This document shows positions 41,252 through 53,820 of a DNA stretch of 64,000 nucleotides, piece by piece. Location of the stretch: contig CM066920.1 of assembly GCA_033964015.1 (NCBI GenBank), positions 13,421,912 through 13,485,911 of the forward strand, written 5' to 3'. Below the pieces are notes generated by a model. That model was not told the DNA's origin, did no database searches, and saw only the letters and a list, made by a program, of their open reading frames with translations. How positions within the stretch are numbered: the first letter of the stretch is position 1; the number at the start of each line of letters is the position of its first letter. A program made the position numbers and the translations under genes. Source of the stretch: Scolanthus callimorphus (Eukaryota; Cnidaria; Anthozoa; Actiniaria; Edwardsiidae).

Positions 41252-44200
41252 TCAGCAAGATTCACTTCTCCGCCAATCCATCTTTGGTATGGGCTCAAAT
41301 AAGAGCCGAAAGTGGGACGTAATGCGTACAGGGTGTTTCCCACGTGCTAAAGAAGTGTCCCCTTTTTGTGTACCAGTGCTGGTGGAGGGACCTTGAGGGA
41401 CTTGTCCACTTGTGACCTCGTCAGGCACAGCCGAGGGCTTCTGACTGGGCTGAGGTGTAGTCTGTGCCCATTGTAGCCTGCTCTCCAAGCTTGAGTACAC
41501 CGGTTTGTCAATCATGGACCGGATTGTTTGGCTTTCAGAGAACCTTTCAGATGCCCCTCTAGATGCATGATTCTCGGATACCCTGTCTTCATTATTAGTT
41601 GGATTAGCCTTAACATCAGATCGATCATTGATGAAGGATCGAAGAGAGTGCTCCCTACTTGGCTTGTCCATTTTCGGGCACGCTTTTCTACTGTCGGACA
41701 GATTCGTCTGCTTCTTTCCGGACTTGTTCACTCTGGTCAAACTCCCATAGCGTTTCATCGCCTCTTCTGCTCTACAGATCTGCTCAGCAGCAAGCGAGTT
41801 TATAGGGTCTGGTGCAAGGCCAGGAGGGGGGCGTCTACTGTGTGTAGTACTGCTACTCGTGGGAGGGTCACATGCTTGTTTATCAGACCCAGTTATGTCT
41901 CGTCTACACGGTTTACTGTTGCCCATGCCAACATCCCTGGTTGGTATGTAATCCATGTCATCCGTGTTTCCATGGAAAGACGAGTTGGAATTTGTAGACC
42001 ATGGTCTTAGCTTTAACGAAGACCCCGAGTCCTGGCGTGGTACTTGTGCAGGGTCTATCCTTGTGCGAGTGATGTAAATATCCGGTAGCTCATCCGTGCT
42101 GCTCTCGGCAGACGAGGATTGACTCGCGCTTGAAAGTGAAGGGGACGAGAAGTCGTTACATTGCTTGGGCTTGATGGGATCATTAGATCTTCCACTACTA
42201 CACACGCTGCTGTACGTAGGGAGACCAGTTCTATTTGTGAGGTTCACCTTGCTACTACCCTGGCTACTCTTTCTAGTGATCCCATTATCATGTATCTTCT
42301 TCGCTTCGTCCTTTACACGGCTGCCATACGTGTTACTTCGCGCATCCAAGTTAACGGGTTTGTTCTGCGATAGCTCTAGCCGCCCCATGCTATTACTCAG
42401 AATGCCTAAAGAGTTGCTTCTATAATGCGTCCCCATCGCAGGGATCTGGTGCTGTTGAAGATTTGGGAATCCGTTCCTATCTTGTCCTGGTGCTGGTCCC
42501 ACGCCCCCGTTTCCTGTAGAATGAAACATGGGCGTGGCCTGGTTGTATCCCAATCCTGCTATGTGTGGACACCCGAAATGTGTGGCTAGGTCCTGCCCCT
42601 GAGAGATGTACTGTGCTTGCGCAAGGTGGGCTGGTACCGTTGGAGACTGATACACATTAGGCTGCTGTCGATATGTGGGTATTGTGTTCGGCATCTGATG
42701 ACACACTGGATATCCCGCAGATATATTATTGCTGAATCCCGGAGGAGCGGACACGTAGTTCCCATTTGGGTATCCTGTGGCAGGGCGCAGTCCAGGGACG
42801 TTCAACATGTTTTGGTTTAGACCAGGGCTGATGCCGTTCCAGTGGGGGTGGGGGTGCGTCAGAGGTGGCTGTAAACACGTGACTACCTGGGGCTGAAATA
42901 AGATGTTTATCATGATTCATGAGTCGAGAGATACATTTGGAAAGTCATTGTATGTCAAGTCCTGTCAGAATAAGTGAGTATAACAACAAATGCAGGGTAG
43001 GCCTGATCAGAAAAATGTTGCCTTTAATGGCGATGATATGTCATTCAGCCCATCTCATGTAGCTTAGCAAACGCAGAAGAGCAATGACCCTCTCCTATGC
43101 CCAACTGCACCGAGGCGCCCTCTAAGGTTGTGGGGAGGGGCTTTAGCTACCCCTGAGCTTGTGTTAAGGTGGGGAAATACGAGACAAATAGTTCTCCCCT
43201 TGTTGCGCTGCGTTGCAAGTTTTTGGTATACCGCGCTCTACTTCGTGAATACAACAAATGCTTTTGTTGCGTGAGAGTTTTGGGGCTCAGCATCAATCAA
43301 AAACTTGCAATGCAGTAGTTACGCGACACGTTGAGGACTTCTCTAGTAGAGGAGATTTCGTGTGACTGTGAAAAGTGGCGCGGCACGGAACCTGGCCTGC
43401 TGTAGATACGGAATGAAATCGCGTAGTCGCGGCACGGTCGGGGCACGGCATAACTTTGTCGCGGCACTTTTCAGTCCTACGAAATATGCTCTATTCCCCC
43501 ACCTTTTAAGTGAAGCCGTAAATGTACCTTAAGTCCTGTACACCTGTAGTTGATATTGAGAGAGGGCTGGTGACTAGCGTATCCGGCGGCCATCCCAGTA
43601 TATGGACTTTGACCACCAACGCACGGGGCATGCGTAGAAGCTCCCGGGTTGAAATAAAGCAGCTCTGCTGTCTAAAAATGAAAGACAAAGTTTAACTCGA
43701 TCAACTGGTTCTCAAGATTAGATTAAGGATTATCCTTAATTGGTAAATGCGCTTGTTTTAAGGATTATCCTTATTACACTGCAATGGTTAGTGCTATGCG
43801 CAAATAGTACACCTTGTGTCATTGTGTAGAGTGCTCTGATCTTGGGAACCTGTTGCTCGATCAATGAGACCATAGTTAATGGAGTGGAATGGTAAGGAAG
43901 CCCGGCAAACTTGAAAGGACCAACACAATAGCGTGGGCTGGATGTTGAAAGGGGCTATCACGTGATATTGACCCTGCACAATCTTTTGTTTCATGCTCAT
44001 CTAATATGCATGTCTGGTTGTTCACTGAATGTTACTGGCTGGATTTTGGTACTTATGTACCGTGACCCTGCACAAACAAAAGGATTCCCCTGAAAAAGTG
44101 AACAAAGACATAGTACAATAACAAGTTTCCTAACCATTCTCTCTTCTATAAACTATGATGAGACCAAACAACCAGACTTGAAGGCGTTGTCATACACGCT

Positions 44201-45033
44201 CATTGTAGAGCCCCACATTCTAGTCCCCAGAATCTCCTCACTCGATCCTCTAACCGCGCTAGAATGCTCAACTAGCAAACGAATGTTGGTGTTATTTTAG
44301 CCAGATCCATTTTTCAAAGCGAGATGAAGCTTGTTTTATGTACGCATGCGCTCTTTCAGCCAATCAAACGGCTGCGTCACCAGAGCCTCTCCGCAAGAGC
44401 CGGAGTCATCTGGGCGAGAGCACCATGCATCGCATTCTCCTGGGCGCCCCTAGATAACAGTTTGTTGGAAGGGGAACGTGCCTTTTTGGCATAAGAAAAT
44501 GTGTTATGTGAAGATAGGATGGCGGTATTGACTGGACGTAAAAAAAACCAACGCTTCCGGCGCGCGTCCAGCTGGCGGCCACGACTACGATAAAAAACCA
44601 ACTGGAAGCGGTTATGTGCCAGCGAGTGCAATAAACGGTAAAAACCACAAAAATAGAGTCCATGCTGATATTCAAATTTGCTCACTACGCAGCCCAATGA
44701 CCCCGACATCTAAAATAGCTTCTAGCGATATAGCTCTGGCTTCGTAGATGAGCTGTTTCTTTTACAGTGACTGTTCCCTTCGATATGTAACGTTAAATGA
44801 AAGGGAAGTAAACTGTTCACTTGGGTGACAGGAAAATGGTCGGTCAAATTCTCCTCCGTTTCAATTATTTCAGGGTCGTTTAATTGTCGCTGATCGACTC
44901 TATGAGTCATTGGTCCAATCAGGAGGACGTCTTGTAACTCACCTGTCCTGTGGGCGTGGGGAAATGTACAGCGGTGGGAATGCCTGCTGTGGGTGGATTT
45001 GGAAACATCAGAGAAAGCTTGCTTTTGCTTTTG
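41252..45033 (-). CDS. Ser/Pro/Asn-rich, probably disordered protein of unknown function (three 3' exons)
   Basis: The last exon (42892-41252) encodes about 546 residues rich in Ser, Pro, Asn and Gln, ending in FEPIPKMDWRRSESC. Two upstream exons are supported by splice sites and matching phase: 43671-43528 (48 codons, reading TAELLYFNPG at its start) and 45033-44943 (containing SLMFPNPPTAGIPTAVHFP). The protein has no recognisable folded domain. The N-terminal half is Pro/His/Tyr-rich, followed by a Ser-rich tract (SSPSLSSASQSSSAESS) and a short charged segment (AEEAMKRYGSLTRV) that may be a helix. Further 5' exons must exist to the right, but I could not find them. I do not recognise the family; disordered regions of RNA-binding or scaffold proteins look like this. 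Confidence 0.65.
43886..44145. mobile_element. MITE with ATGGTTAGGAA termini, copy 1
   Basis: About 260 bp nearly identical to 55157-55420, including GAAGCCCGGCAAACTTGAA, TAATATGCATGTCTGG and GGATTTTGGTACTTATGTACCG. The ends are inverted: ATGGTAAGGAAG at the left and TTTCCTAACCAT at the right. It sits in the intron between the two upstream exons of the 41-kb gene. Confidence 0.7.
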
Positions 45034-45224
45034 CTGAAAGAGCAACAAAATATTATTGGAATTACAATATAATGAATACTGCATTCTCCAAAGCGCCTTC
45101 CATGTGCAGTAGCGTGAATGCGGGATACGCACTCGAGCCTCGGGTTGCGTCCATCCGCGAGATCTTCCCACGAGCATGGCTTTACAAAAGCAATAAACCA
45201 CTTATGAGCCCCTGATCATAAAAC

Positions 45225-45827
45225 ATATATTTCTGTGTTTTTTAGTGTGATATTCGCGCCTTATAAACCATAGAAAGCTAACGATGAATAACTGCTTCGA
45301 CCTGCTCTGTTACAAAGAAATATCGCAAAGTTTGTCCAAACCAGGAACGTGGTGACCCAACTTAACTTAAAATTTATTGAAGATCAAGGTCACCCCTAAA
45401 AGAGACCAAACCACCGTGATTTCAACCCCTAAAAGATACGACGATCATCCCGAGTCCCCCCCCCCCCGGGCTTACCCTACTTAGTGGGGTATCCATTGAG
45501 CTTCTAGATAATTGCGCACATTGCACATGATCGCACATGTAATCAGTTTGTTGTTGTTTATGTCATGATCTATTTGGATTGTGCAAAGAAAAATTGGGCC
45601 CGAGACGAAAACAAATGTTTCAGAGACGGGCCCTAGCCTAAAACGCCGAATGACGCTACCACAAATTGGCCCGACTGGGGATTCAAAATCGAGCTAGTTT
45701 ACAAGGGAGTGACCGACATCTAGTTTAATGCAGAACTATGCAGTGTTTTCACGTCATTTAGGATTAAAATACGGATTGCAGTGTGAGGCATGCCCAGCTC
45801 GCGGTGTTGAGGCGACATGGCCCGTTC
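45225..45827. other. intergenic or 5' intron, low-complexity
   Basis: AT-rich sequence with a poly-C run at about 45457-45468. No splice-supported coding stretch was found. The 5' exons of the 41-kb gene are expected somewhere between here and about 50 kb. Confidence 0.3.
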
Positions 45828-46140
45828 ACACGGCGCGATTTCAGCTGCGATCTGAGCTGAGGTGCGATTTCTGTGGCGATCTCATGGTGATGTGATATCG
45901 CACTGTGTGAACGACCAGCGATCTTATTGCGATTTCACTTGCCTGTTTGTTGGCGATCTGAAGAAATCGCACCCGCACCGCAGTCAAATTGTTCAAAACG
46001 CCTGCGACGTCGCGGCGACATCGCAAGTGAAATCTCTATAAGATCGCCGACCGTTCACACCGCGCGATATGACATCGCCATAAGAACGCCACAGAAATCG
46101 CACCTCAGATCGCAGCAGAAATCGCGACGTGTGAACTGCC
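45828..46140. mobile_element. CGCGATTT-rich MITE, copy 2
   Basis: Long inverted ends: CCCGTTCACACGGCGCGATTTC at the left, and GCGATTTCTGC... (complement of the right end, GTTCACACGTCGCGATTTC). Internal short repeats of GCGATCT and AAATCGC give extensive self-pairing. It is followed directly by the TTAA that borders the next element. A related copy is at 10925-11160. Confidence 0.65.
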
Positions 46141-46144
46141 TTAA

Positions 46145-47133
46145 GGAGGCTGCCTACAATTTTTCTCGGGCTTGACCACTTGACTTTATGCGATTGTAGC
46201 TCCGAAATGCAAAAAGCTATCAAAACCAAACTTCGACCACTTACTGGAGAAAGATTGAAATTAGTAGTGATGTATTTTTTATTGTTATAGGAGTTACCAT
46301 AGCAACGTTACAGGGGGAGCACACTTTTGAGGCAAACTTGTCTTGCTGGGATGTGAGAAACTGACTCAAATTTGCATGAAAATTACAACTTTTTAAAAGT
46401 GAACTAGTTGTAGAGACCTGAGCGGAACGATAAGCAAGAGGTCCAACTTTGGAATTTTCCTGCGAGACGTTGGAAACGTAAATTTTTTCTCGCGCGAACA
46501 TTGCCCTCCTAATATGCTTAAGTTTAAGTTCTGTGAGTAGGAAGAACATTCGCCACCAGAATCGCATTGTGAAGCCTTTTTCGTGTTCAGAAGTGTGGTT
46601 TGCGAAATCGCCCTAAAACTTGAAATTTGCGTTTATGTTTGTCAGGGAAAATCAAAACCACGTTTAGACGTCAAAATTGGTAGAGTTGTAGTTGAATATC
46701 TTGGGAATACGTGGCAGTCAGAAACTTATTAATTTGGTAGAAAAAAGCAAGTATATTCCATGAATGCTGGACGACGCGCAAAAAAATTAGAATTTTACAG
46801 TCAAAAAAGTCACCTTGAATTATTTGAAATCGGCTTGGTGAATGCCGTCTAAACTTCGTGTAGGGCTAGACAAATGTAAGGAGTAAGGCTCAGTGTGTCA
46901 TTTCAAAAGTTTAGATCGAATAGCACTTCATGTGCCTGTCAATCAAAAGTGTGCCCCCCCCCCTGTAACGTTGCTATGGTAACTCCTATAACAATAAAAA
47001 ATACATCACTACTAATTTCAATCTTTCTCCAGTATGTGGTCGAAGTTTGGTTTTAATAGCTTTTTGCATTGCGGAGAGCTACAATCGCATAAAGTCACGT
47101 GGTCAAGCCCTAGAAAAATTGTAGGCAGCCTCC
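46145..47133. mobile_element. TTAA-flanked element with about 190-bp terminal inverted repeats
   Basis: The left arm (46145-46336, GGAGGCTGCCTACAATTTTTC...) returns as an inverse copy at 46946-47133. TTAA borders each end (46141-46144 and 47134-47137). TTAA target sites are typical of piggyBac-superfamily elements. The roughly 600-bp centre has no long ORF, so it is non-autonomous. Confidence 0.75.
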
Positions 47134-47772
47134 TTAAGAGGTCACCGGCATTTTCTTGTTTGTTTGCTTTTATGGCAAACGTTTACTGGGCCTTCGAAAA
47201 CATGCTTTCGTAAATAAATGGAAATGTATAGATAAGATACCAAGTTTTTATTTGGCATGATAATAATTTTCTCTATTTATGTCTAGCGCATATCAAACTT
47301 ATGTCATATAAAATGAACATTGACCTAGAGTGACCTCTTTGGTAACACTATCGCATTTCTCTTTGTTGTGTAAACCGGGACGTCCATATATGGGGTTTGA
47401 TGAGATCGTATTCCGGACCTTTAACACATGGCGTGTTCGAGAGTGAAACGCGAATCGAAAGCTCCGCTCAGATTTATCGAGCAAAATCATCCACCAAATC
47501 TTAACCATAAAACGAGAAAAATCCATAGAAAGGATAATGATATCTCTACGATGTGGTTATTACTGAGGTCGACAAGGGGAAAAAATGGTCAAAATACATT
47601 ATGCTGGATAGAGTTTACTCATCGTATTAAAATACGATGAGTAAACGTGATCAAAAGGTGTTGTACAAAGTGGTAAAACGATTTACAGGCTACCCTGCAA
47701 CAGACTTATTGATGCTTTGCTCGGTTTGGAATGCGATGAACGAATATTTAATATAAAGACTTTCTTGTTTAC

Positions 47773-47905
47773 CTCGTAGGTAAACCATGGAGATTGCTGC
47801 CTTTGGGACTTTCTCGATTTTCCCCATCGATTTGAGCATTTGCCCCTCACGCGTTAAAGACAAAGATAGCAACAGAACAACCAAAGCGCAAACTTTGAAC
47901 CCCAT
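47773..47905 (-). CDS. possible signal-peptide-encoding first exon
   Basis: A minus-strand ATG opens MGFKVCALVVLLLSLSL, a textbook secretion signal, followed by TREGQMLKSMGKIEKVPKA and a good donor (ACGAG|GTAAAC) at about 47773. No second exon could be matched to the left. It may be the start of a small secreted protein gene or chance. Confidence 0.25.
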
Positions 47906-48000
47906 ATCCCGCACTATAATTTTAACGAACCCTAGCGTATTATACATCAAAATGCGCCAAATTTATCGAACGTCTCATTTTCCGGGGTAACGAAAGATTT

Positions 48001-50550
48001 GGTGGTCGTATTACAAAGCTAGGGGCAAATAATCGTCGAGCAGTCTTGCGTTATGTGAGTCTACCCATCGTCGAAAATGTGCTCGATGCCGGACTTTGTT
48101 TTTTTAATTTTGAGTTTACACGAATAAAATATAATAGTCTAAGTGTTGTTCTTTCACAAACCGTAGGTAACAAACAAGGCAGGGTACCAGAAGTGCTACA
48201 AAATGAGAAAATCTTCAACATTTGCCATGAATTTATGTGACGGGTGTTGCGTGACATTGTGATTAAAACGGGATACAAGGAAATGTTAAAGAGGAGTTTC
48301 ATATGGTTTCACTCGAAGATAAGCGTGTTACGAATTACGAGCACCTGGTACACTGGTCAAAAAACAAAAAAACAGTTTTATTAAGTGCCCGAAGTAGCCA
48401 GTGCCTGGTTTGGTATTTTTAGACAATTTCCAAGACCCGCACCTTTTACCCGTACCTGCACCTTTTACTCGCGACCATTAGACAGACTCCTCTATGATTC
48501 CTTCTAGAAGAGCCAGAGTTCAAGTGCCGCGAAACTCATTAATAACATAAAATTACTCTTGTCGTTCGTGATTTACGCCAAATGAGCCAGCCTGCTGTGC
48601 GAGTTTTGAGGCAATGACCTTAGCTTGGTAATCGGATCTTAAACGTCGAAGCACCTACCGTATAGATCAAGTCAGAATTCCATTTGTAGATGCGATACGC
48701 TCTGCGCCATTCACCTTTTTCGCCTCCTTTGAATTATGGTGGTTCGTGCCAGCAGTATTTGTTTGCGTCATTAATCGAAATTTAAATACGACGCGCGCGC
48801 CAAAAGCACCTGATAGAGCGTGCGAAACCGAGCTTAGCCCACACGCGGTAACCATGCTTTTAGCAACAATCCCTTTCACAGCCATCAAATTTTGTGCAGA
48901 GAAAAATAATTCAATTCCAAGGGTTTTTGAAAATCAGAATTAAAAAGTTACTTGGCTGTGTTGACTATACTATTTTCAGAAAACCATATAACCGTATCTG
49001 GTTTTATAGCACGCGATGCGTCGAGGGAGCGAGTAGGACAAATTCTCTGTCTTTATAGATGTAAGGGAAAAATTGAAGGTTATGATGACCAAAAAGAAGT
49101 ATCGAAATTTTGAGCAAAACTGAAAGATGGCAGAAGCTCATAAGTATGAGCTTCTGGAGATGGTGATTTTGAGAAAAAAAGATGTAAACGCTGGGCCGGG
49201 AGAGGGGCTAGGCTACTAGTGAAAACTCACTCCATTTGGCCCTGTCCGTCCATGGTAGCAACAAAACAGATTTATTATGGACACTGTTTTTTTAGGATAT
49301 TTTTTAACTGACCACCACCATCATCACCTTTGAAAAGCTAGTAAAATCTCGTGTGAAATTATGCAAGTGACACGGACATCCGTAGGGGAAGCACTCTCGG
49401 GGTCCTAACGGATTAGCGCAGCACCACACCTGTGTTCATTAGAACGTTCCGGCCCTTAGGGTATTACATGTATGCCCCTTTCGTAAAGCTACAGGGGGCC
49501 TTCACGCACTCAAAAAGCACAAACCAAATCGTTAAGTAGCGGGGTGCATCGCCTGTCGAGAGGCTTGCATAGAGTAATTGTGACACGATTGCATTGCACG
49601 GTTGTGACTTGTGTGCGCTGTTACTGTAAATCACGCAAGCGGTCGGCGAGTTTACTGCGATGTTCAAAATTTACATCGACGCGCGTATTAATACAATTAG
49701 TTTTATCGTGGATCCGATCACTGGCGTGAAACCGCGCCGCGCCGTACCTAATCACTCAGCTTGTTGACGAGGACAGGTCCAGGCTTGCGGTTGATCAAAC
49801 TACGAAACGCTCAGAGAGGAAAGAAGTCGGAAATGCCGCAATAACTCAAATCCGCTCACATTTCCTCACGTGCTCTGCTCTGACCAGAGCACGAGCACAC
49901 TTTGCATAGTTGCACGTAAACGATAACTTGAAGAGCTCTGGAAGAGCCACACGTAGCCGGTCACTGACCCCCTTAATTGAAGCTAAAATAAATGGCGAGA
50001 AAAGTACAGTCAGTTTAGTTAATTTTTTTCTACAGTGAAATTCACTCTGCCAATTCAAAGGCGCGTGTCGTGTCACGTGCCGCCTAATAGATGTTAATTT
50101 GCTGACATATTTACATTCACCCATCAAACAGATAGGCGTGGAATAATAGTCGCTAGGCATCATATATGGATTCACTCTAATTAAACCCTTTCAGTGTTAG
50201 CTTCTTACTGATCAATTTGAATAGTTTTTCCGATCCCTTCAGCTGCCCGTCTGCTAAACAAAGGAGTACCCTAAGCTTGAGCTTGTGTCAGCCGCAGGAG
50301 AGGGGGTGACGTCAAGGATCTGAGCCAATCACAACGGTTCTTCCTGGTGGACGATTGTGTTCATTCCTTAACATAAAAATTCCGATGTTATTTGTTTCTA
50401 TTTATTTTGCACTAGAGTGAGAAGTTTCTACTGATGTAGATCTTGAGTTTGGCTTTAAATCTTCTGGTGTTTGCGACGAGAGATGTTGATGTTTTGACGA
50501 GGATAGCGTGTTAGTTCACCGGAGTATTTATGAAGGGTTGCGCTTTGACA
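48001..50550. other. gene-poor region upstream of VGLL4
   Basis: About 2.5 kb with only short ORFs in conflicting frames and no splice-supported exon. A minus-strand stretch at 48670-48885 (MAVKGIVAKSMVTACG) is open but unsupported. The VGLL4 promoter and 5' UTR should lie at its right end; CCAAT (about 50325) and TGACGTCA-like (GTGACGTCAAGG, about 50307) motifs are present there. Confidence 0.4.
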
Positions 50551-53369
50551 ATGGAGACGCCACTAGACGTCCTTTCGCGGGCAGCAAGCCTCATGAACGA
50601 GCATCGATCGCGAGGTAAGATTCAAGAGCCCTTCGGCTTCGGATCTCGCTGTGATTTTAATGTGGTATCTGCTGGTGGAGGTCGAGAAAAGTGCTAAAAT
50701 GGAAAAGGTCACTAGTGTATTAATCGATCTTTCGGTGATATCGGCAAACGATAAACATTTACGATGATTCTAACACCAAATAAAAGAGTCTCGTGAAATG
50801 TACACTAGCGGATATGGGGAACCCATTTGAGTGTCGACAGAATTCAAGGGTAGGAGTGTATCAGCAGTTGAGGGGTTTCCTAATGAGATCGGCTCCGCTC
50901 CTCCGGCTTACGAAAGGGTAATCGTTGGGTTACTAAGCACTGATCAGCCATCACTGTAATAGAATGCTTGGTATGAGAACATTTCGTCGATTATGTCAAC
51001 CATGTAAATTGGTTATTCATAAAACGCGCATTCCTCGCGTGTTTGGAAGACTTGATCGAAGCCTTTTGTGCAAGGTCGCAACGCAGCCGAGATTCACCAA
51101 AAGGTGGGGATATGTCTGTAGTTTTTGATCCGTAATTCCTCCCTGTAGTTTGGCATGTGCTTCTAGTCTTGTTTAGAGCCCGATCCGGAGCTACTATCTC
51201 GGAGTTTTGACTTGGCAAGCTACCCAAGCGTCTTATGTTTCTCTCATTTCATGCATTCCATCGACATTTTTCGGGCCTTAGAACTTGCTCGGAATAATGA
51301 CTTAAACGAGGTTTATATTCAATCTTTTACTTCATATGTTGTCGAGTGTTTGTTGAGTGAATAGCTGTGCTTGTAAAGGACAATGCCTCGTAAGTAATCA
51401 TCGTAAAAGCGGCAAGTAATTCCTTCGATTCTTTGCTTGATATGCTTGGACATGACTTCCTGACCGCTACGCTCGAAGTGCGGGGTTTACAAGTGAAATA
51501 ATTCACATTTTTTGTCTGAAAAATTGTATGAATGATTTTAATGTTTACAAAGTTAAAATTCTCTGTGAATTCCGGCGCGCAATTACAAATTACTTGAGTG
51601 TAACATGCGTTGTTATGACCAGAATCAGTGTGTATTTCTTCGAGCTGTGAAATAGCATGCATTGATTGAATCGATGCTTCAGAATTTCTACTTTTAAGTT
51701 TCTCTTCCGTGCGTGAGTTTATTTAAAAAAATTATATAACGTTTCATCTTAAGTTTCCTGTCAGCTCATTCACTGTTTGTCTCTCCTTTTGTATTCAATC
51801 TTTGAATTGCATAATGACGCACGATCGAAAGTGATAATTCATTCTTACTGATTCCTTGTATTGTTGTTGTCTCAGATTCCGGCTCTGACGCCCAAACATT
51901 CGACGAATCATCCCAAATCTCCATACCCTCTTCTGAAAATCGCAGAAAAAGGAATTTAGAGAGAAGGGACTTGGCTCAAGCTTTGAGCTTCAGTGAAACT
52001 CAGTTGGGGAAAAATTCTATGAAAACAGCTGGCACGCAAACGTGAGTTAAATCATATCTTTTATAAATGATGTATAACGTACATGGCATCATTTTGTACA
52101 AATTGTACAAATTACACTACTTGGTTTATTTGTCTTGCTGTAATCAATCCACATTTTGAACACATTGTCAATGTTTTATATTAAGTACTCTGACTCTGAA
52201 AGAGCAAACGCTAATCACATATACAGCATCATAGAAAATTAACAACCCATCACATAGTTTTACTAGGTGTTGTTGGGCATCAACCGTTTTCAGCATTACC
52301 AGTTGATCTAAGCCTGTGCAGCAGCTCTAAAGGGGAGGGGAAAGGGGAGTGAAGTTTCTCAACTTCCCCCTCCCCACCCCTTAGGATCTTGGCTATAACC
52401 AATATATATATATTTTTGTAGTATAGCATTTTATATGATGGAAATTCGCCATACACAGTAAACAGGCTCAAGTTTCACTTGAATTTGACCCTGTGTAACT
52501 TTCTGCTTATATTGTCAGTGGTGCAAGGTATCACTTGCTTGGACAACCAAGGTATCCTGGCAACCAAAGCTAGGCCTTCTCATCATATTGGCCACATCAT
52601 TTCAATGATGGAATGTAAAAAAAAGGAAAATGGAAAATATATAGCACTTCAGAGCAATTGCAGAATTCCCCTCATTCATTTGCATCTCTCTCTCAATTTT
52701 TTTTTTAATGATGCAGAAAAAATATGAAAAGGATCTTTTCATATTCCTATCAGTGAGGGGATATTCTGCAATCAAGCAGTTACTTCTTTTGTGTTACTGG
52801 CATTTATTCAGTTTCTTTTACTAATCCCTAACATATCCCTGACAACTGCTGATACTATTAAGCTATATATTCTGGTGCTGGTATTAATTTGCTGTATTCT
52901 GCTTTTTTGCAGATCTCCACTAAGCCCTGTGCCTAAATCTCGTATGGACGTTGGGCCCCCACCTCTAATTTCACTTAAAAGCAAACAAGATCAAATGGAA
53001 CAGATTCCGACAACAGTTTCCCATTCACGGCCTTCTGTTATTACATCAACTAAAGTCATACAACACCCTGTTGGATTTATGCCGCAACAAATGTATGGCG
53101 CCCAACATGCTGGAGGCAATGGAGGCTTTCATAGACGAGAGATTGTTGAGTCTGGAACTATTGATCCCTTTGTAGAGGAACATTTCAGACGAAGTCTTGG
53201 GGATGACTATATCAGGGTCAGTCCTGTTCAAAAAACTGTATCAGGTTCTGTGGATGAACATTTTGCCAAAGCTCTTGGTGAAAAATGGAATCAGATAAAC
53301 ACCACAAAGATACCATCAGCAAATCCATCAGCTCCACATATGCAGTCATTGGTGCTACCTAGCAACTGA
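50551..53369 (+). CDS. VGLL4: Vestigial-like family member 4 (three exons)
   Basis: Transcription cofactor that binds TEAD factors through TDU motifs and competes with YAP, restraining Hippo-pathway output in the nucleus. Exons: 50551-50614, 51876-52041, 52913-53369, giving 228 residues. The N-terminus METPLDVLSRAASLM is the conserved VGLL4 start. Two TDU motifs stand in the last exon: VEEHFRRSLGDDY and VDEHFAKALGEKW, the paired arrangement that separates VGLL4 from VGLL1-3. RPSVIT before them also matches the family. An in-frame ATG at 50530 would add seven residues; conservation favours 50551. It is shorter than the vertebrate protein mainly in the disordered middle. AATAAA occurs at 53447-53452. 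Confidence 0.95.
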
Positions 53370-53627
53370 GTCCAGGAAGCCTACTGTTATTGGTTGCAAG
53401 TGTTCTATTACACTTGATTAATGATCCACTGGAATAGGGACATAATAATAAATTCTATTTTCTAAATTTACTTATCCAAACAACTTTCACTATCCATGTA
53501 TTCAAATATGGATTTTTTCGTGTGTACCATGTACATTTATCATTGCCTTATGCAGTTAAGGTCCATATTATTGGGCTGTATGTGATTTAGTTTATAGCAT
53601 TGTAGACTATGGTTTACATTCATAATA

Positions 53628-53820
53628 CCCATTGTGTAATTCCAGAAAATCCCATACCCCACCACGTCAGGCAATTGGAAATTCCATGTTGGTGAACAAT
53701 GAATACACTTCATATTTCTCATACAATCCCTGTACTTTTCACTGCTTTTTCGAAGGGGTTGGGGGTTCTTAGGTAAACCACTTCCTTGGGGGTATGGTTC
53801 ATTTCTGGAATTGCACATTA
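53628..53820. mobile_element. MITE, TGTGTAATTCCAGAAAA family
   Basis: TGTGTAATTCCAGAAAATCCC at the left and CATTTCTGGAATTGCACA at the right are inverted. TTGGGGGTATGG blocks lie inside. It is within the VGLL4 3' flank. Confidence 0.65.

Noticed and set aside
44377..45201. Minus-strand ORFs of 110 and 159 codons near the 41-kb gene
   Set aside because: The frames do not agree with the splice-supported exons at 45033-44943 and 43671-43528, and the sequences look random.
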